Source: Vibrio sp. UBA2441
Lineage (GTDB): Bacteria; Pseudomonadota; Gammaproteobacteria; Enterobacterales; Vibrionaceae
Direction of reading: 5' to 3'
NCBI GenBank assembly: GCA_002342685.1
Contig: DDQN01000089.1
Span: 91,471-155,470, forward strand
Length of the DNA: 64,000 bases
The position numbers and the translations under genes were made by a program. The notes under the pieces are model-generated. The model saw only the letters and a program-made list of their open reading frames with translations. It was not told the origin of the DNA and did no database searches. Positions 7,262 through 16,479 of this stretch are shown here, piece after piece; positions within the stretch are counted from its first letter, which is position 1; every line of letters starts with the position of its first letter.

Positions 7262-9715
7262 TTACAGTGCATCCCGCAATGACTTCATCGGTGTCCGTTT
7301 TACCATACCAATAATCGGTATCGCGCCGGCTGTTACTAATGCAAGCATCGCCCACAAAAATGTTTGCAGATAATTCCACGGAATAACATATAAATGCATC
7401 GTCCAGCCAAAAGACTCTTTTAATACCACCTCAACCATTATTTGAGCCAAAGCGAGCCCTAATGGCATGGCAATAAGTGCAGATAAAAGACCAAAAACAA
7501 ACAACTGCAAGCAACTCAGAAAAACCAACTCTTTTCCAGACATGCCAAAACACCGTAATAGCGCTATGTTCCTCTGCTTAGAGATCTCACCAGCAATGGT
7601 AGCGAAAAAGATACCACATACAGCAATAACCAAGGTTAAATTCCCTAAGGTATCGGCGATAGTAAATGTACGGTCAAACACACGCATAGCCTGACGGTGG
7701 ATATCTTCGTTATCAAAAATACGTTCAGATGACATCCTATATGTGTTCTGTAAACGGTCGAGTAGCGATGTCGAGTCTTGCCCATCTAAAAGCAAAACGC
7801 CTAGCCCAACATTGCCCTGCCCTTCAAACAATTTCAACCAGTTATAATGAGACATCAGCACTTGTTTATATGGATTACCATAATCGTAATAAACGCCAAC
7901 AACCTGCCAATTATCACCGAACTTTTTGCCCAGTGAAATAACATCTCCGGGTCGGATATGCTCTTTTAGCGCCATGGATTCACTGATCATGACGCCTTTA
8001 GAAGTATTCAGGTGGTACCATGAATTGGGTATCGCAACTTTTATGGTGACTGCATTTTTTTCGTCAACACTTTTGCCAGTACTAACAATTTCAACCATAC
8101 CCTGTTTCGTTGTCAGTTCTTTTTCCCAACGCCACCATACATTTTTCACTTCCGGCTGCTTTGATAACCAAGAACTCATTCTTGCTGCTGCATTATTTGT
8201 CGGGTATATGTAGACATCAGCGGCCAATTTTTGATTCAACCAATCATCCGTCGTTTCGCGAAAGCTACCAACCAAGGTTTCTACCGCCACATTTGCCGAC
8301 ATAGCTAACATAAATGCCATAACGGCAACACCACGAAAACTCATACTTGAAGCGGCATCAGCAAAGAACCATCGCGCTTTCACCCATTTCAATGAGAAAG
8401 ACAGGACTGTAAATAGTTCAAAAATGACGAACGGCATAAACAGCGCAACGCTAATCAACAGCAAGGCCACAATCAAGAAACCTGTTTCTGGCGTACGAGT
8501 CACCTGATACAAAACGACCGCTAAAAGACACAATACACAGGCTACCAGTGCTTGCCAGGAAAATTCTTTACCAGCAAATCGAACTAGAGATAAACGCGAA
8601 GAGAGACGAATAGGTTGAGACCTAAGCAGCCTAATTAACGGCCAGGCACAGGCTAAGCCGGTACCAAATATTGCCATAGCTAAACTCTGCCTTACCCAGC
8701 TCCAGTCCCATTTGATATCCAGGCTGACATTGGCGTTATATAGATCTGACAGTGTCGTTGATACCGCAGGCATAAGATTGTTGGCTAACATTAGTCCAAA
8801 CATATTGCCAAAAGTGCAACCCAGCAATATCAACACAGTAAGCTCGACCGTCAATGCCTGAGCAAGTTGCCAGCCGGACACACCAGCCTGGCGCATGATA
8901 CCAACAGTAGTTTGCCTCTGGATGAAAGACAAGGAGATAGCTTGGTAGAAGATAAATAAGCCAACGACAAAGGAAACCATGCCCATGGCAGAAAGATTCA
9001 TGTGGAAGGCTTGCGTTAGTGACTCCAGTTCTGATCGAGTAGCACGGGTGAGCACCATACCATTAGGAATCAGTCTTTTTAACTTATTAAATTTGCCTTC
9101 CGGCATCGATTCACAGGCAATAGATGAAAAGCCACCTTCCATTTTAAGTGTTCGGATCAAGGCGATATCGGTAACGATTAACGTACCATTTAGAGCACCG
9201 TCTCTGTCTATCAGAATGGGCCCTAGTTGTGTTCCATCATCAAGTTCAAGATAGTCCCCTGCTTTTTTTCCTAGGTAAGACGCCAATTCGCCACTCAATA
9301 AAATAGGTGGGTTCTCCTGCATCAATTGCAAATGAGGAATATGGTTGTAACTTGCCCCCTCACCAAGACCCAACATAGCGACAGGATCAACACCTATTAA
9401 TGATAAGTCTGCCCCTTTCTTGTTCTGAATACGTAAAGAATCAAATGGTACACATTGATTAAAACCTTCACGCCGGAGCTGAATATAAAAACCTTGTGGA
9501 ATTCGGTTGGCGTTATATTTGGGATGGATTCGAAAAGGTAAAGGGTTGGAGAAAAACTGTTCTCCATCAAGATAACTTTGCCTAGCTTGCTGGTTAATAG
9601 CTGTCACACCAACAAATATGGAGATACCAAGCGTTAAGCCAAAAAGAACTAAAAGAAGCTGAAGTGGATGCCGACGATAGTGCCCAAGTAATGCTTTAAC
9701 TACGGGCCATAACAT
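7262..9715 (-). CDS. ABC transporter permease, FtsX/MacB type (AttF/AttG-like fusion)
   Basis: The 817-residue inner-membrane protein has about ten membrane segments: one near the N-terminus followed by a large periplasmic domain, a cluster around residues 240-450, another at about 465, and three at the C-terminus. This is the double FtsX arrangement found when two permease halves are fused, as in LolC/LolE-like and AttF-AttG systems. Such permeases work with a LolD/MacB-type ATPase and move or extract lipophilic substrates rather than importing solutes. I start at the ATG at 9715 because a strong AGGGAGGG lies 8 bases before it. That start overlaps the end of the ATPase gene by 20 bases, so the genes are translationally close. 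The downstream AttH-like gene completes the system. Substrate unknown. Confidence 0.8.
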   Translation of the reverse strand: MLWPVVKALLGHYRRHPLQLLLVLFGLTLGISIFVGVTAINQQARQSYLDGEQFFSNPLPFRIHPKYNANRIPQGFYIQLRREGFNQCVPFDSLRIQNKKGADLSLIGVDPVAMLGLGEGASYNHIPHLQLMQENPPILLSGELASYLGKKAGDYLELDDGTQLGPILIDRDGALNGTLIVTDIALIRTLKMEGGFSSIACESMPEGKFNKLKRLIPNGMVLTRATRSELESLTQAFHMNLSAMGMVSFVVGLFIFYQAISLSFIQRQTTVGIMRQAGVSGWQLAQALTVELTVLILLGCTFGNMFGLMLANNLMPAVSTTLSDLYNANVSLDIKWDWSWVRQSLAMAIFGTGLACAWPLIRLLRSQPIRLSSRLSLVRFAGKEFSWQALVACVLCLLAVVLYQVTRTPETGFLIVALLLISVALFMPFVIFELFTVLSFSLKWVKARWFFADAASSMSFRGVAVMAFMLAMSANVAVETLVGSFRETTDDWLNQKLAADVYIYPTNNAAARMSSWLSKQPEVKNVWWRWEKELTTKQGMVEIVSTGKSVDEKNAVTIKVAIPNSWYHLNTSKGVMISESMALKEHIRPGDVISLGKKFGDNWQVVGVYYDYGNPYKQVLMSHYNWLKLFEGQGNVGLGVLLLDGQDSTSLLDRLQNTYRMSSERIFDNEDIHRQAMRVFDRTFTIADTLGNLTLVIAVCGIFFATIAGEISKQRNIALLRCFGMSGKELVFLSCLQLFVFGLLSALIAMPLGLALAQIMVEVVLKESFGWTMHLYVIPWNYLQTFLWAMLALVTAGAIPIIGMVKRTPMKSLRDAL

Positions 9716-10367
9716 GCAGTTGCCCTCCCTGCAAACGAATACAGCCATCCATATGCTGAGCTACTTTTTCACTGTGTGTCACCAGTAATAATGTGCTGTC
9801 TAATTGCCTGGCAAGCGTCGTAAGCAAGCGCATTACCGCTTCAGCATTTTTCTCATCAAGACTGCCGGTAGGTTCATCGGCTAACAGAAGCTTTGGTTCC
9901 ATATATAAGGCTCGGGCAATCGCTGCTCGTTGCTGCTGACCACCGGAAACTTCTTCCGGATACCGACCTAATAAAGGCATCAAGTCGAGTGAAGACAATA
10001 TCTGACGCCACAAGCCTTTATCTTCACGCAGACCTCTTAACTGGCGGCAGAATCGTATATTGTCTGCAATATTTAAGGTAGGCAATAGGTTATATTGCTG
10101 AAAGATGTGACCGATATTATTACGTCGATAAGCCGTTTTCTTCACTTCAGGGCTATCGTTCATCACAAAATCCGGGAACAATATTTCTCCGGAATCCGCC
10201 GTATCCAAACCGGCAATTAAATTGAGAAGTGTACTTTTTCCTGAACCACTCTCACCCATTAAAGCAAGTTGGTCCCCTTGATTTAATACTAACTCTGCCC
10301 CCTGCAGCACAGGATGGAATTCTCCTCCATCTACATAGCCTTTACTCAGGTTAGCCAGTTTTAGCAT
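9696..10367 (-). CDS. ABC transporter ATP-binding protein, LolD/MacB type (AttE-like)
   Basis: This 223-residue ATPase powers the FtsX permease encoded just downstream. It has the full ABC set: Walker A GESGSGKST near residues 37-45, a Q-loop region (HIFQQYNLLP), the signature VSGGQQQRAAIARAL near 141-155, Walker B LLLADEPTG, and the switch histidine in LVTHSE. The TLNIADNIRFC stretch after the Q-loop is typical of the MacB/LolD subfamily. It is the first gene of the three-gene operon and overlaps the permease start by 20 bases. The annotation as AttE comes from the combination with an AttH-like partner. Confidence 0.88.
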   Translation of the reverse strand: MLKLANLSKGYVDGGEFHPVLQGAELVLNQGDQLALMGESGSGKSTLLNLIAGLDTADSGEILFPDFVMNDSPEVKKTAYRRNNIGHIFQQYNLLPTLNIADNIRFCRQLRGLREDKGLWRQILSSLDLMPLLGRYPEEVSGGQQQRAAIARALYMEPKLLLADEPTGSLDEKNAEAVMRLLTTLARQLDSTLLLVTHSEKVAQHMDGCIRLQGGQLHVMARS

Positions 10368-10525
10368 TCAAGCACTCTCAACAATCTTCAAATGGGTATG
10401 TGAATCTACACTAAATCCCTACAACCTGAAAGTATTTTGAATAGCAGATCACACTATTTAAAGCCAAAAACACCAACTGAACGATTTGTATCCGCTTTTT
10501 ATCATTTTCTTTTGCAATCCGAAGA

Positions 10526-10546
10526 AAACCCTAGCGAAAGGGGTTT
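10526..10546 (-). terminator. Possible terminator of the MATE gene
   Basis: AAACCC / GGGTTT arms around a 9-base loop lie just after the MATE stop codon. Reading the minus strand, TTCTTC follows, giving a modest U-rich tail. Confidence 0.5.
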
Positions 10547-10554
10547 CGAATAAC

Positions 10555-11934
10555 TTAATTCTCAATCAGATTTCTTATCCATTTTTTGCTACGCAAACGA
10601 TATATCGCAGAAAAACATTTAACAACCTCTTCAAACAAAAATAGAGCGTATACCCAGTGAGGGCTGAATCCCAGATAAATAGCAGCAAAGGCTGCTAGTG
10701 GTATACCAATAAACCACTGAGTAATCATATCCTGATACAAACAGAACTTTACGTCTCCACCTGCTCTCAGAACACCAACAACCAAAGTCAATGGAATAGA
10801 GCGAATCACCATCGCAGCACATAAGATCAGGATAAACTTATCCGCTAACTGCCGGGTTTCTTCGGTTAACGCGGTGAAAGAATCTAAGATAGGTACTTGC
10901 ACAAAATAAAGGAGAATTGATACGCAGATCCCCAACAGAATACTAAGGAAAAGTAGTCCAACCGATTGATAATACACTGCATCGTAGTTTTTTGCCCCTA
11001 TCTGGTTTCCCGTCAACACTGCTGCTGCGTTGGAAGTTCCAATAAGCAGGCTCAAAGCGATAGAGTCAACAGGAGTCATTACAGACAGTGCAGCCAAACC
11101 CTGAACACCCGTTTGTCCCATAATGGCATGATAAGCGAACATACCTGCGGCCCACATGAAAAAATTAAATGTCGTAGGTATAGATAACTTTAAAAATCGA
11201 GACACTTTTTCAGCATGCAACGCGATTCGAATATCCGGTAATCTAAAGGCCAAAAGATGATCTTTCGAGTACAAGTACCAATACAGACACGCTATCTCTA
11301 TAGCACCGCTTAACACTGTTGCAATGGCAGCACCTTTTATACCCATTGCTGGCATACCTAAATGACCGAAAATAAGAACCCAATTTAAAAAGACATTAGA
11401 TAAAATACCGATACCACTAAAGAAGGTACTCACACCGGGTTTATGCATTGCGCGTAAACCCACCGCCATACTGCTAACACATGCAACGGCAAACATACTG
11501 AGAGACGTGATAACAATATATTCACTTCCCAAACGGTTTACTTCCGCGGAATCAGTCGCCAATCCCATAACTTCACTGGGATACAGCATAAATAAAATGA
11601 CGGTTAGCAGTGCAAAGGCATTGGCAATAATCCAGGTTAATGCGGTACTTTCACGAACACCATCCTTATTACCTGCTCCCCAATATTGAGCCGTCAGCAA
11701 TGCACCACCGGTGTTAACCCCGACCAACATGATTGTCGTTACAAACATAGCTCGACTTGCGACACCTACTGCAGCAATGTCAGCCTCGCCCAATTGCCCC
11801 AGCATTAAAACATCCACCAAGCCGCGGCTGGAAAACATAATATTCTGCAGTGCAATTGGCATGGCAATAGCAAAAAGACGACGGAGAAAATCACCTTTTG
11901 TATGCTGCAAAACAAGTGCGAACGTGTTATTCAT
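10555..11934 (-). CDS. MATE-family multidrug/toxin efflux transporter
   Basis: A 459-residue inner-membrane protein with about 12 membrane segments in two related halves, the fold of MATE (multi antimicrobial extrusion) transporters that expel cationic compounds using Na+ or H+. Recognisable family segments are the N-terminal PIALQNIMFSSRGLVDVLMLGQLGEADIAAVG and the central SNAAAVLTGNQIGAKNYD loop that repeats the first-half pattern. The start at 11934 has GAGG five bases before it. The gene stands alone, divergent from the ybjT homologue. The substrate cannot be read from the sequence, so I give no symbol; norM-type names would be a guess. Confidence 0.88.
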   Translation of the reverse strand: MNNTFALVLQHTKGDFLRRLFAIAMPIALQNIMFSSRGLVDVLMLGQLGEADIAAVGVASRAMFVTTIMLVGVNTGGALLTAQYWGAGNKDGVRESTALTWIIANAFALLTVILFMLYPSEVMGLATDSAEVNRLGSEYIVITSLSMFAVACVSSMAVGLRAMHKPGVSTFFSGIGILSNVFLNWVLIFGHLGMPAMGIKGAAIATVLSGAIEIACLYWYLYSKDHLLAFRLPDIRIALHAEKVSRFLKLSIPTTFNFFMWAAGMFAYHAIMGQTGVQGLAALSVMTPVDSIALSLLIGTSNAAAVLTGNQIGAKNYDAVYYQSVGLLFLSILLGICVSILLYFVQVPILDSFTALTEETRQLADKFILILCAAMVIRSIPLTLVVGVLRAGGDVKFCLYQDMITQWFIGIPLAAFAAIYLGFSPHWVYALFLFEEVVKCFSAIYRLRSKKWIRNLIEN

Positions 11935-12107
11935 GAAGACCTCAAAATGGAAAAAGATGCGTAAACTCTGAAAATAACAGACAACGTATTGATTTAACGA
12001 AAATTAGAGTCATATTGTAGACCCTACTAACTTCAAGATGCTCGGTTTAACGTTTCATATTTAAGGTAAATGAACATAGAGATTTAGACCTGTTTAAAGT
12101 CATAAAA

Positions 12108-12120
12108 CACCATAATGGTG
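12108..12120. promoter_or_regulatory. Perfect 13-base palindrome between divergent MATE and ybjT genes
   Basis: CACCAT-A-ATGGTG is a perfect 6-1-6 inverted repeat in the divergent promoter region, about 100 bases before the ybjT homologue. It has the form of a dimeric repressor site. No matching regulator is encoded beside it. Confidence 0.3.
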
Positions 12121-12223
12121 GGAACTGAATCGACCCATGAAGGCAAATCAAAAACGAGTATCTGAGGAAGCTAGAGTATACTCCCTATAAGCATCAATCA
12201 CCATAAAAGGATTATTGGTCACA

Positions 12224-13645
12224 ATGAAAAAAATTTTAGTGCTCGGTGCATCCGGATATGTCGGCTCTCAACTTATCCCTTTACTGTTAAAGCAAGGTCA
12301 CCACGTCACCGCTGCATCCCGACATATTGATCACTTAAGAGCCAGAGTAGCATTGCATGACAATTTGACCATTACCTATTTAGACCTCGAAGATCGCGAA
12401 AAAACCCAGCAAGTGGTGGAAGGGCATGAGTTGGTGTTTTTCCTAGTACACGGAATGGCGCATGGTCATGATTTCTTAGAATATGAACTTTCTCTGGCTA
12501 TTAACTTCAAAAATGCACTACTAAAAAGCACTGTAAAGCATGTTATTTATTTAAGCGCAATCCAGCCACAAACAGGTAATTCCGAGCATTTATTGGCTCG
12601 AAAGAAAACTGGAGAAATCATCAGACAGGCCGATATTCCAGTCACTGAGTTTAGAGCTGGCGTTATTATTGGGCCCGGCTCTGCAGCATTCGAAATAATG
12701 AAAGACTTCACATATAACTTACCCATTATCATTGCGCCTAAATGGGTCGACTCAAAAGCAAACCCTATTGCATTAGCTAACCTTAATCACTACTTGCTCG
12801 CTCAATTAGAAGAAAACCCGGATGCGCATACATATTATGAAGTGGGCGGGCCAGATATTCTTAGCTACCGTGAACAATTTGGCATTATATGCGAAGCAAT
12901 CAATCGCCCACTCAGGCTTTGGTCTACATCACTACTCACTCCCAGAATGGCCTCTTACTGGCTAGGGATGGTTACCTCAGTCCCTTCGAATATAGGGAGA
13001 GCACTGCTCGCCGGGTTAGAGCACGACTATATTGCTGATTCTCAAGCTATCCGTATTAAATACCCGCAAGAACTTATCCGCTACCGTGATGCAGTAATGA
13101 GCTCTGTGAAAACAGAGGGACAATTTGTACGAAGTAACATTTGGGGTTTCGACCCGGCGGCTCTGAAGCGCTGGCAACCCGGCCATGGTTACTATGCAAA
13201 AAATGCAGGTTCCAGCATAAAAACGAACAAAAGTGCCGACGAGCTCTGGCAAATAATCAAACAAATTGGCAGTAAAAAAGAGGGGTATTTTTTTGCCAAT
13301 AGTTTATGGCGTACCAGAGAATGGTTAGATCTCTTTTTTGGTGGTGGTATCCCAAAAAGACGAAGCCCAGCAGGCCCCGATTTAAAAATTGGAGACCACA
13401 TTGACTCATGGAAAGTCATCCGTTGCGAAAAAAATCACTTTTTATCACTGTTATTTGGTATGAAAGCGCCTGGGCTGGGTAGATTAGAATGTACTATCAC
13501 CGATCACGGTGATTATAGAGAATTGGATGTTCGGGCATGGTGGCACCCCGCAGGCTTTAGAGGCTTGCTTTATTGGTTTGCCATGATGCCCGCACATCTA
13601 TTTATTTTCCGAGGTATGGTTAAGGCGATAGAGCGAAAAGCTTAG
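12224..13645 (+). CDS. ybjT: YbjT-like NAD(P)-binding SDR protein with C-terminal DUF2867
   Basis: The 473-residue product matches E. coli YbjT (476 residues), a protein of unknown physiological role. The N-terminal half is an atypical short-chain dehydrogenase Rossmann fold with the dinucleotide-binding LGASGYVGSQ turn at residues 6-15. The C-terminal DUF2867 region carries the conserved stretches LLFGMKAPGLGRL, AWWHPAGF and MPAHLFIFRGM. Known YbjT shares the linked segments GAGSAAFE and GLEHD/GLKHD. I start at the ATG at 12224; the AAAAGG 13 bases before it is far but an upstream TTG would be only 4 bases from it. The stop overlaps the end of the convergent DUF2913 gene by 4 bases. Enzymatic substrate unknown. 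Confidence 0.85.
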   Translation: MKKILVLGASGYVGSQLIPLLLKQGHHVTAASRHIDHLRARVALHDNLTITYLDLEDREKTQQVVEGHELVFFLVHGMAHGHDFLEYELSLAINFKNALLKSTVKHVIYLSAIQPQTGNSEHLLARKKTGEIIRQADIPVTEFRAGVIIGPGSAAFEIMKDFTYNLPIIIAPKWVDSKANPIALANLNHYLLAQLEENPDAHTYYEVGGPDILSYREQFGIICEAINRPLRLWSTSLLTPRMASYWLGMVTSVPSNIGRALLAGLEHDYIADSQAIRIKYPQELIRYRDAVMSSVKTEGQFVRSNIWGFDPAALKRWQPGHGYYAKNAGSSIKTNKSADELWQIIKQIGSKKEGYFFANSLWRTREWLDLFFGGGIPKRRSPAGPDLKIGDHIDSWKVIRCEKNHFLSLLFGMKAPGLGRLECTITDHGDYRELDVRAWWHPAGFRGLLYWFAMMPAHLFIFRGMVKAIERKA

Positions 13646-14313
13646 CTTTGGGCCATATTTTCATTAAAACCAATTGGTATTTCTGCCAGTTGGTTACCCA
13701 TATTTTTAGGAAAAACCAAATACTCTCCGTGGTATTTCACGTTTGATTTATACTTAGTAATTTTATGTAGTAAGAAACCTGCTTTTGTTGCTTCTCGAAC
13801 AAACTCAGCATGATTCCCACGAACATAGAAGCTCATCGGTTTTACTAACTCAGAGCCTCCTTCAAAGCAGTCGTCACATTGTTTAGAACAAACTACAAAA
13901 GAATTTTCACCTTCACTGAAAATCTGAACTTTCTCTGTTAAATCATACGAAGTACAAATGCTCCAATTTTGCGTTTCCATATAGTCAAGAAAAGCATCAA
14001 TCTCTGAATCAAGTACTGGTTTAGGCTCTTGATCTACCGGTAAAAAATGAGAATAAAATTTGGAGATATTTTCAAACGTGAACATCAATTCAGATTCTGT
14101 TCCTTTGCTGCGCCCGGCTTTTTGCCAACGTACTAGATCATCCACCACCGAGCGGTGAAAGCGTTGGGCTTTTATACTCTTACTTACCCAACGAACCATA
14201 AAATGCGTATTACTTACTGGAGCATTAGCCAGCTTTCCACTGTCATGCTGCTGCTTAATTTCGTGTAACGCAGTATTAACTACATTCTGAATTTCAATAT
14301 AATAAGCGGTCAT
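13642..14313 (-). CDS. DUF2913 family protein of unknown function
   Basis: A 223-residue soluble protein that I recognise as the DUF2913 family, found mainly in Vibrionaceae and relatives. It has a basic conserved core (HFMVRWVSKSIKAQRFHRSV), a pair-of-cysteines segment CSKQCDDCFEGG (about residues 142-153) that could bind metal, and the conserved VKYHGEYLVFP stretch near the C-terminus. No signal peptide or membrane segment is seen. Its ATG overlaps the last base of the bcr stop (TAATG), so it is translationally coupled to the drug-efflux gene upstream. The link may be only transcriptional. Function unknown. Confidence 0.75.
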   Translation of the reverse strand: MTAYYIEIQNVVNTALHEIKQQHDSGKLANAPVSNTHFMVRWVSKSIKAQRFHRSVVDDLVRWQKAGRSKGTESELMFTFENISKFYSHFLPVDQEPKPVLDSEIDAFLDYMETQNWSICTSYDLTEKVQIFSEGENSFVVCSKQCDDCFEGGSELVKPMSFYVRGNHAEFVREATKAGFLLHKITKYKSNVKYHGEYLVFPKNMGNQLAEIPIGFNENMAQS

Positions 14314-15503
14314 TATACTTTTCTACCTAAAAACCAATATAAAATAGCGGAGAATACCGCACACAATGTCATAACAAGAATCATCGGCCAAGCAGAATCA
14401 CTCGGAAGCATAGCAACAATGACCCCAACCACGGATCCCGTTCCAAATCGAAGTGTGCCTGCCAACGAAGATGCCGTTCCGGCCATGCTAGGATAATTAG
14501 TTAGCAACAATGCCATAGAATTGCTGCCTATGGTCGACATCATGCCAATATATAACATAATAAAAGGAACGATTCCCCAGAGACCAATATCTGCTAACCA
14601 ACCAAAAAACAGCGCGATGCCGGCAATTAACTGCACGCTGATACCAAAAGCCAGCATCCACTTCGAACCCATTTTCTTCACGATACGCCCATTAACGCTG
14701 GTCATAATAGTCAGGCAAATGATATTTAACCCGAACAAATAACCAAAATGAGACGGCTCTACACCGTAAATATCGATATACACAAATGAGCCTGCAGTCA
14801 AAAATGCAAACATACCTGAAAACGAAAACGCACCAGAAAAAATCAAACCAACTGCAACAGGGTTAGTACACAGGCGCAGATAGTTTTGCATTGTGGTTTT
14901 TAACCTGAAAGGTTGCCTTTTTTCCGGCGCTAATGTTTCCGGTATTTTCCATAATACAGCGGTAATAACCAGCACAGAAACCAAGGTTAATACCCAAAAT
15001 ATAGATCGCCAGCCAAACCACTCGGCAAGGTGTCCACCGAGCATTGGTGCTATTAATGGTGCGACCATCATGACCAGCGTAATAAAAGACATCGTTCTGG
15101 CAAAATCTTCTTTATCAAACATGTCTCGCACAACAGCTTGAATAATGACAGCCGCTGCAGCACCAGAAAAACCCTGAGCTGCGCGAACATACTTTAGTGA
15201 CTCAATATCGGTGGTTACAGCACAAACCACTGAACCTACAGCAAACAACGCAATACCTATAATAAGGATTGGCCTTCTGCCAAAGCTGTCGGAAAGAGGT
15301 CCATGTAATAACTGTCCAATGGCGAAACCAGCCGTATACGTTGTCAGTGTTATCTGTACTGCGCCCGCATCAACACCCAATTCTTTTGCAATGCTTGGCA
15401 TTGCGGGCAAGTACATATCAATAGCTAAAGGCGTTAATGCCCCTATCGCCCCTAATATGATAAACATAAGTAAACTTAGCTGTGTTGTCTGGCCCTGAGT
15501 CAT
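14313..15503 (-). CDS. bcr: Bcr/CflA family drug-resistance MFS transporter
   Basis: A 396-residue major facilitator protein with 12 membrane segments, the length of E. coli Bcr. Family marks are the TM1 segment TPLAIDMYLPAMP, the loop 2-3 motif GPLSDSFGRRP, and GFSGAAAAVIIQAVVRDMF in TM4. Bcr-type pumps export bicyclomycin, sulphonamide-like compounds or dipeptides by proton antiport; the actual substrate here is unknown. Position next to rsuA and radD matches the E. coli order, which supports orthology. The downstream DUF2913 gene overlaps it by one base. Confidence 0.9.
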   Translation of the reverse strand: MTQGQTTQLSLLMFIILGAIGALTPLAIDMYLPAMPSIAKELGVDAGAVQITLTTYTAGFAIGQLLHGPLSDSFGRRPILIIGIALFAVGSVVCAVTTDIESLKYVRAAQGFSGAAAAVIIQAVVRDMFDKEDFARTMSFITLVMMVAPLIAPMLGGHLAEWFGWRSIFWVLTLVSVLVITAVLWKIPETLAPEKRQPFRLKTTMQNYLRLCTNPVAVGLIFSGAFSFSGMFAFLTAGSFVYIDIYGVEPSHFGYLFGLNIICLTIMTSVNGRIVKKMGSKWMLAFGISVQLIAGIALFFGWLADIGLWGIVPFIMLYIGMMSTIGSNSMALLLTNYPSMAGTASSLAGTLRFGTGSVVGVIVAMLPSDSAWPMILVMTLCAVFSAILYWFLGRKV

Positions 15504-15694
15504 ACGCCCCCAAATTTGAAAATGAAAACAGAAAAATTAATAAAGCAATAACTTTATTAACATATTAATGGTTAACCTTATAAATGTACAGACTCCAACC
15601 CACTTGAAATATGGCGGATTTCTATGTTTATTTATCTAGATTAAAACGCGCATCATTTAAGTTTAAATTCAGCGCATTAAAGAATTTCGATTAC

Positions 15695-16390
15695 TTACTT
15701 GCAGATAGAGTCAATTTCTTCGTTGGTCAAATAACGATATTCACCCGGTTCGAGATCTTCGTCCAGCTCGATCGTACCGATCCGCTCCCTATGCAGAGCC
15801 TCTACTTTGTTGCCTAAAGCAGCGAACATGCGCTTAACCTGATGATACTTACCTTCAGTGATGGTCAACAACACCTGATGTTCATCAATAACTTCCATTA
15901 CCGCTGGCAATGTTGGCTCTGGTTCATTTCTCAGCTCAATGCCTTGTTCAAACTTCTCGACGTAATCTTCTTGCACGGCATCTGCCAGCCAAACTCGATA
16001 CGTCTTTTGACACTTATGCTTAGGTGAGGTAATTCGATGTGACCATTTACCGTCATCGGTAATCAATACCAGCCCAGTAGTATCAACATCCAAACGACCT
16101 GCAAAGTGCAGTTTTTCCATTTTCACTTCATCTAGTAACGTAAATGCGGTGTGGTTAAAGCCATCCTCGTGAGAACAAACAAACCCCTCAGGCTTAAATA
16201 ACATTATGTAACGAGGACCTTGTTTTGCAATTTCTCTACCCTGCCATTGCACAGTACAGTCGTCTGTCACTTTAATGGCACCACTTTTCTGTACCTTGTC
16301 ATTTACTGTAACATCACCACTTTTAATGATTTTCGTCGCTTCTCTTCGAGTCGCGCCTAACGCGTCACACAAAAATTTATCTAACCGCAT
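15695..16390 (-). CDS. rsuA: 16S rRNA pseudouridine-516 synthase RsuA
   Basis: RsuA converts uridine 516 of 16S rRNA to pseudouridine. The 231-residue protein has an N-terminal S4 RNA-binding domain (MRLDKFLCDALGATRREATKII) and a catalytic domain with the GRLDVDTTGL motif, whose Asp101 corresponds to the catalytic aspartate of the family. The KYHQVKRMFAALGN segment near residue 190 is a further conserved block. It is encoded divergently from radD with a 90-base gap, and the bcr-rsuA-radD neighbourhood is conserved with enteric bacteria. Confidence 0.95.
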   Translation of the reverse strand: MRLDKFLCDALGATRREATKIIKSGDVTVNDKVQKSGAIKVTDDCTVQWQGREIAKQGPRYIMLFKPEGFVCSHEDGFNHTAFTLLDEVKMEKLHFAGRLDVDTTGLVLITDDGKWSHRITSPKHKCQKTYRVWLADAVQEDYVEKFEQGIELRNEPEPTLPAVMEVIDEHQVLLTITEGKYHQVKRMFAALGNKVEALHRERIGTIELDEDLEPGEYRYLTNEEIDSICK

Positions 16391-16479
16391 GAATACCTCT
16401 TCTTTTTCTAGTGCTGTATTATAGGCCTATTGAACAAAATAGTTGAGCTATTTCACACTTTTCCTATTATGAGGTTCGC

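Noticed and set aside
7262..9748. Longer permease start at 9748
   Set aside because: It would add 11 residues deep inside the ATPase gene without a ribosome site, whereas the ATG at 9715 has a strong one.
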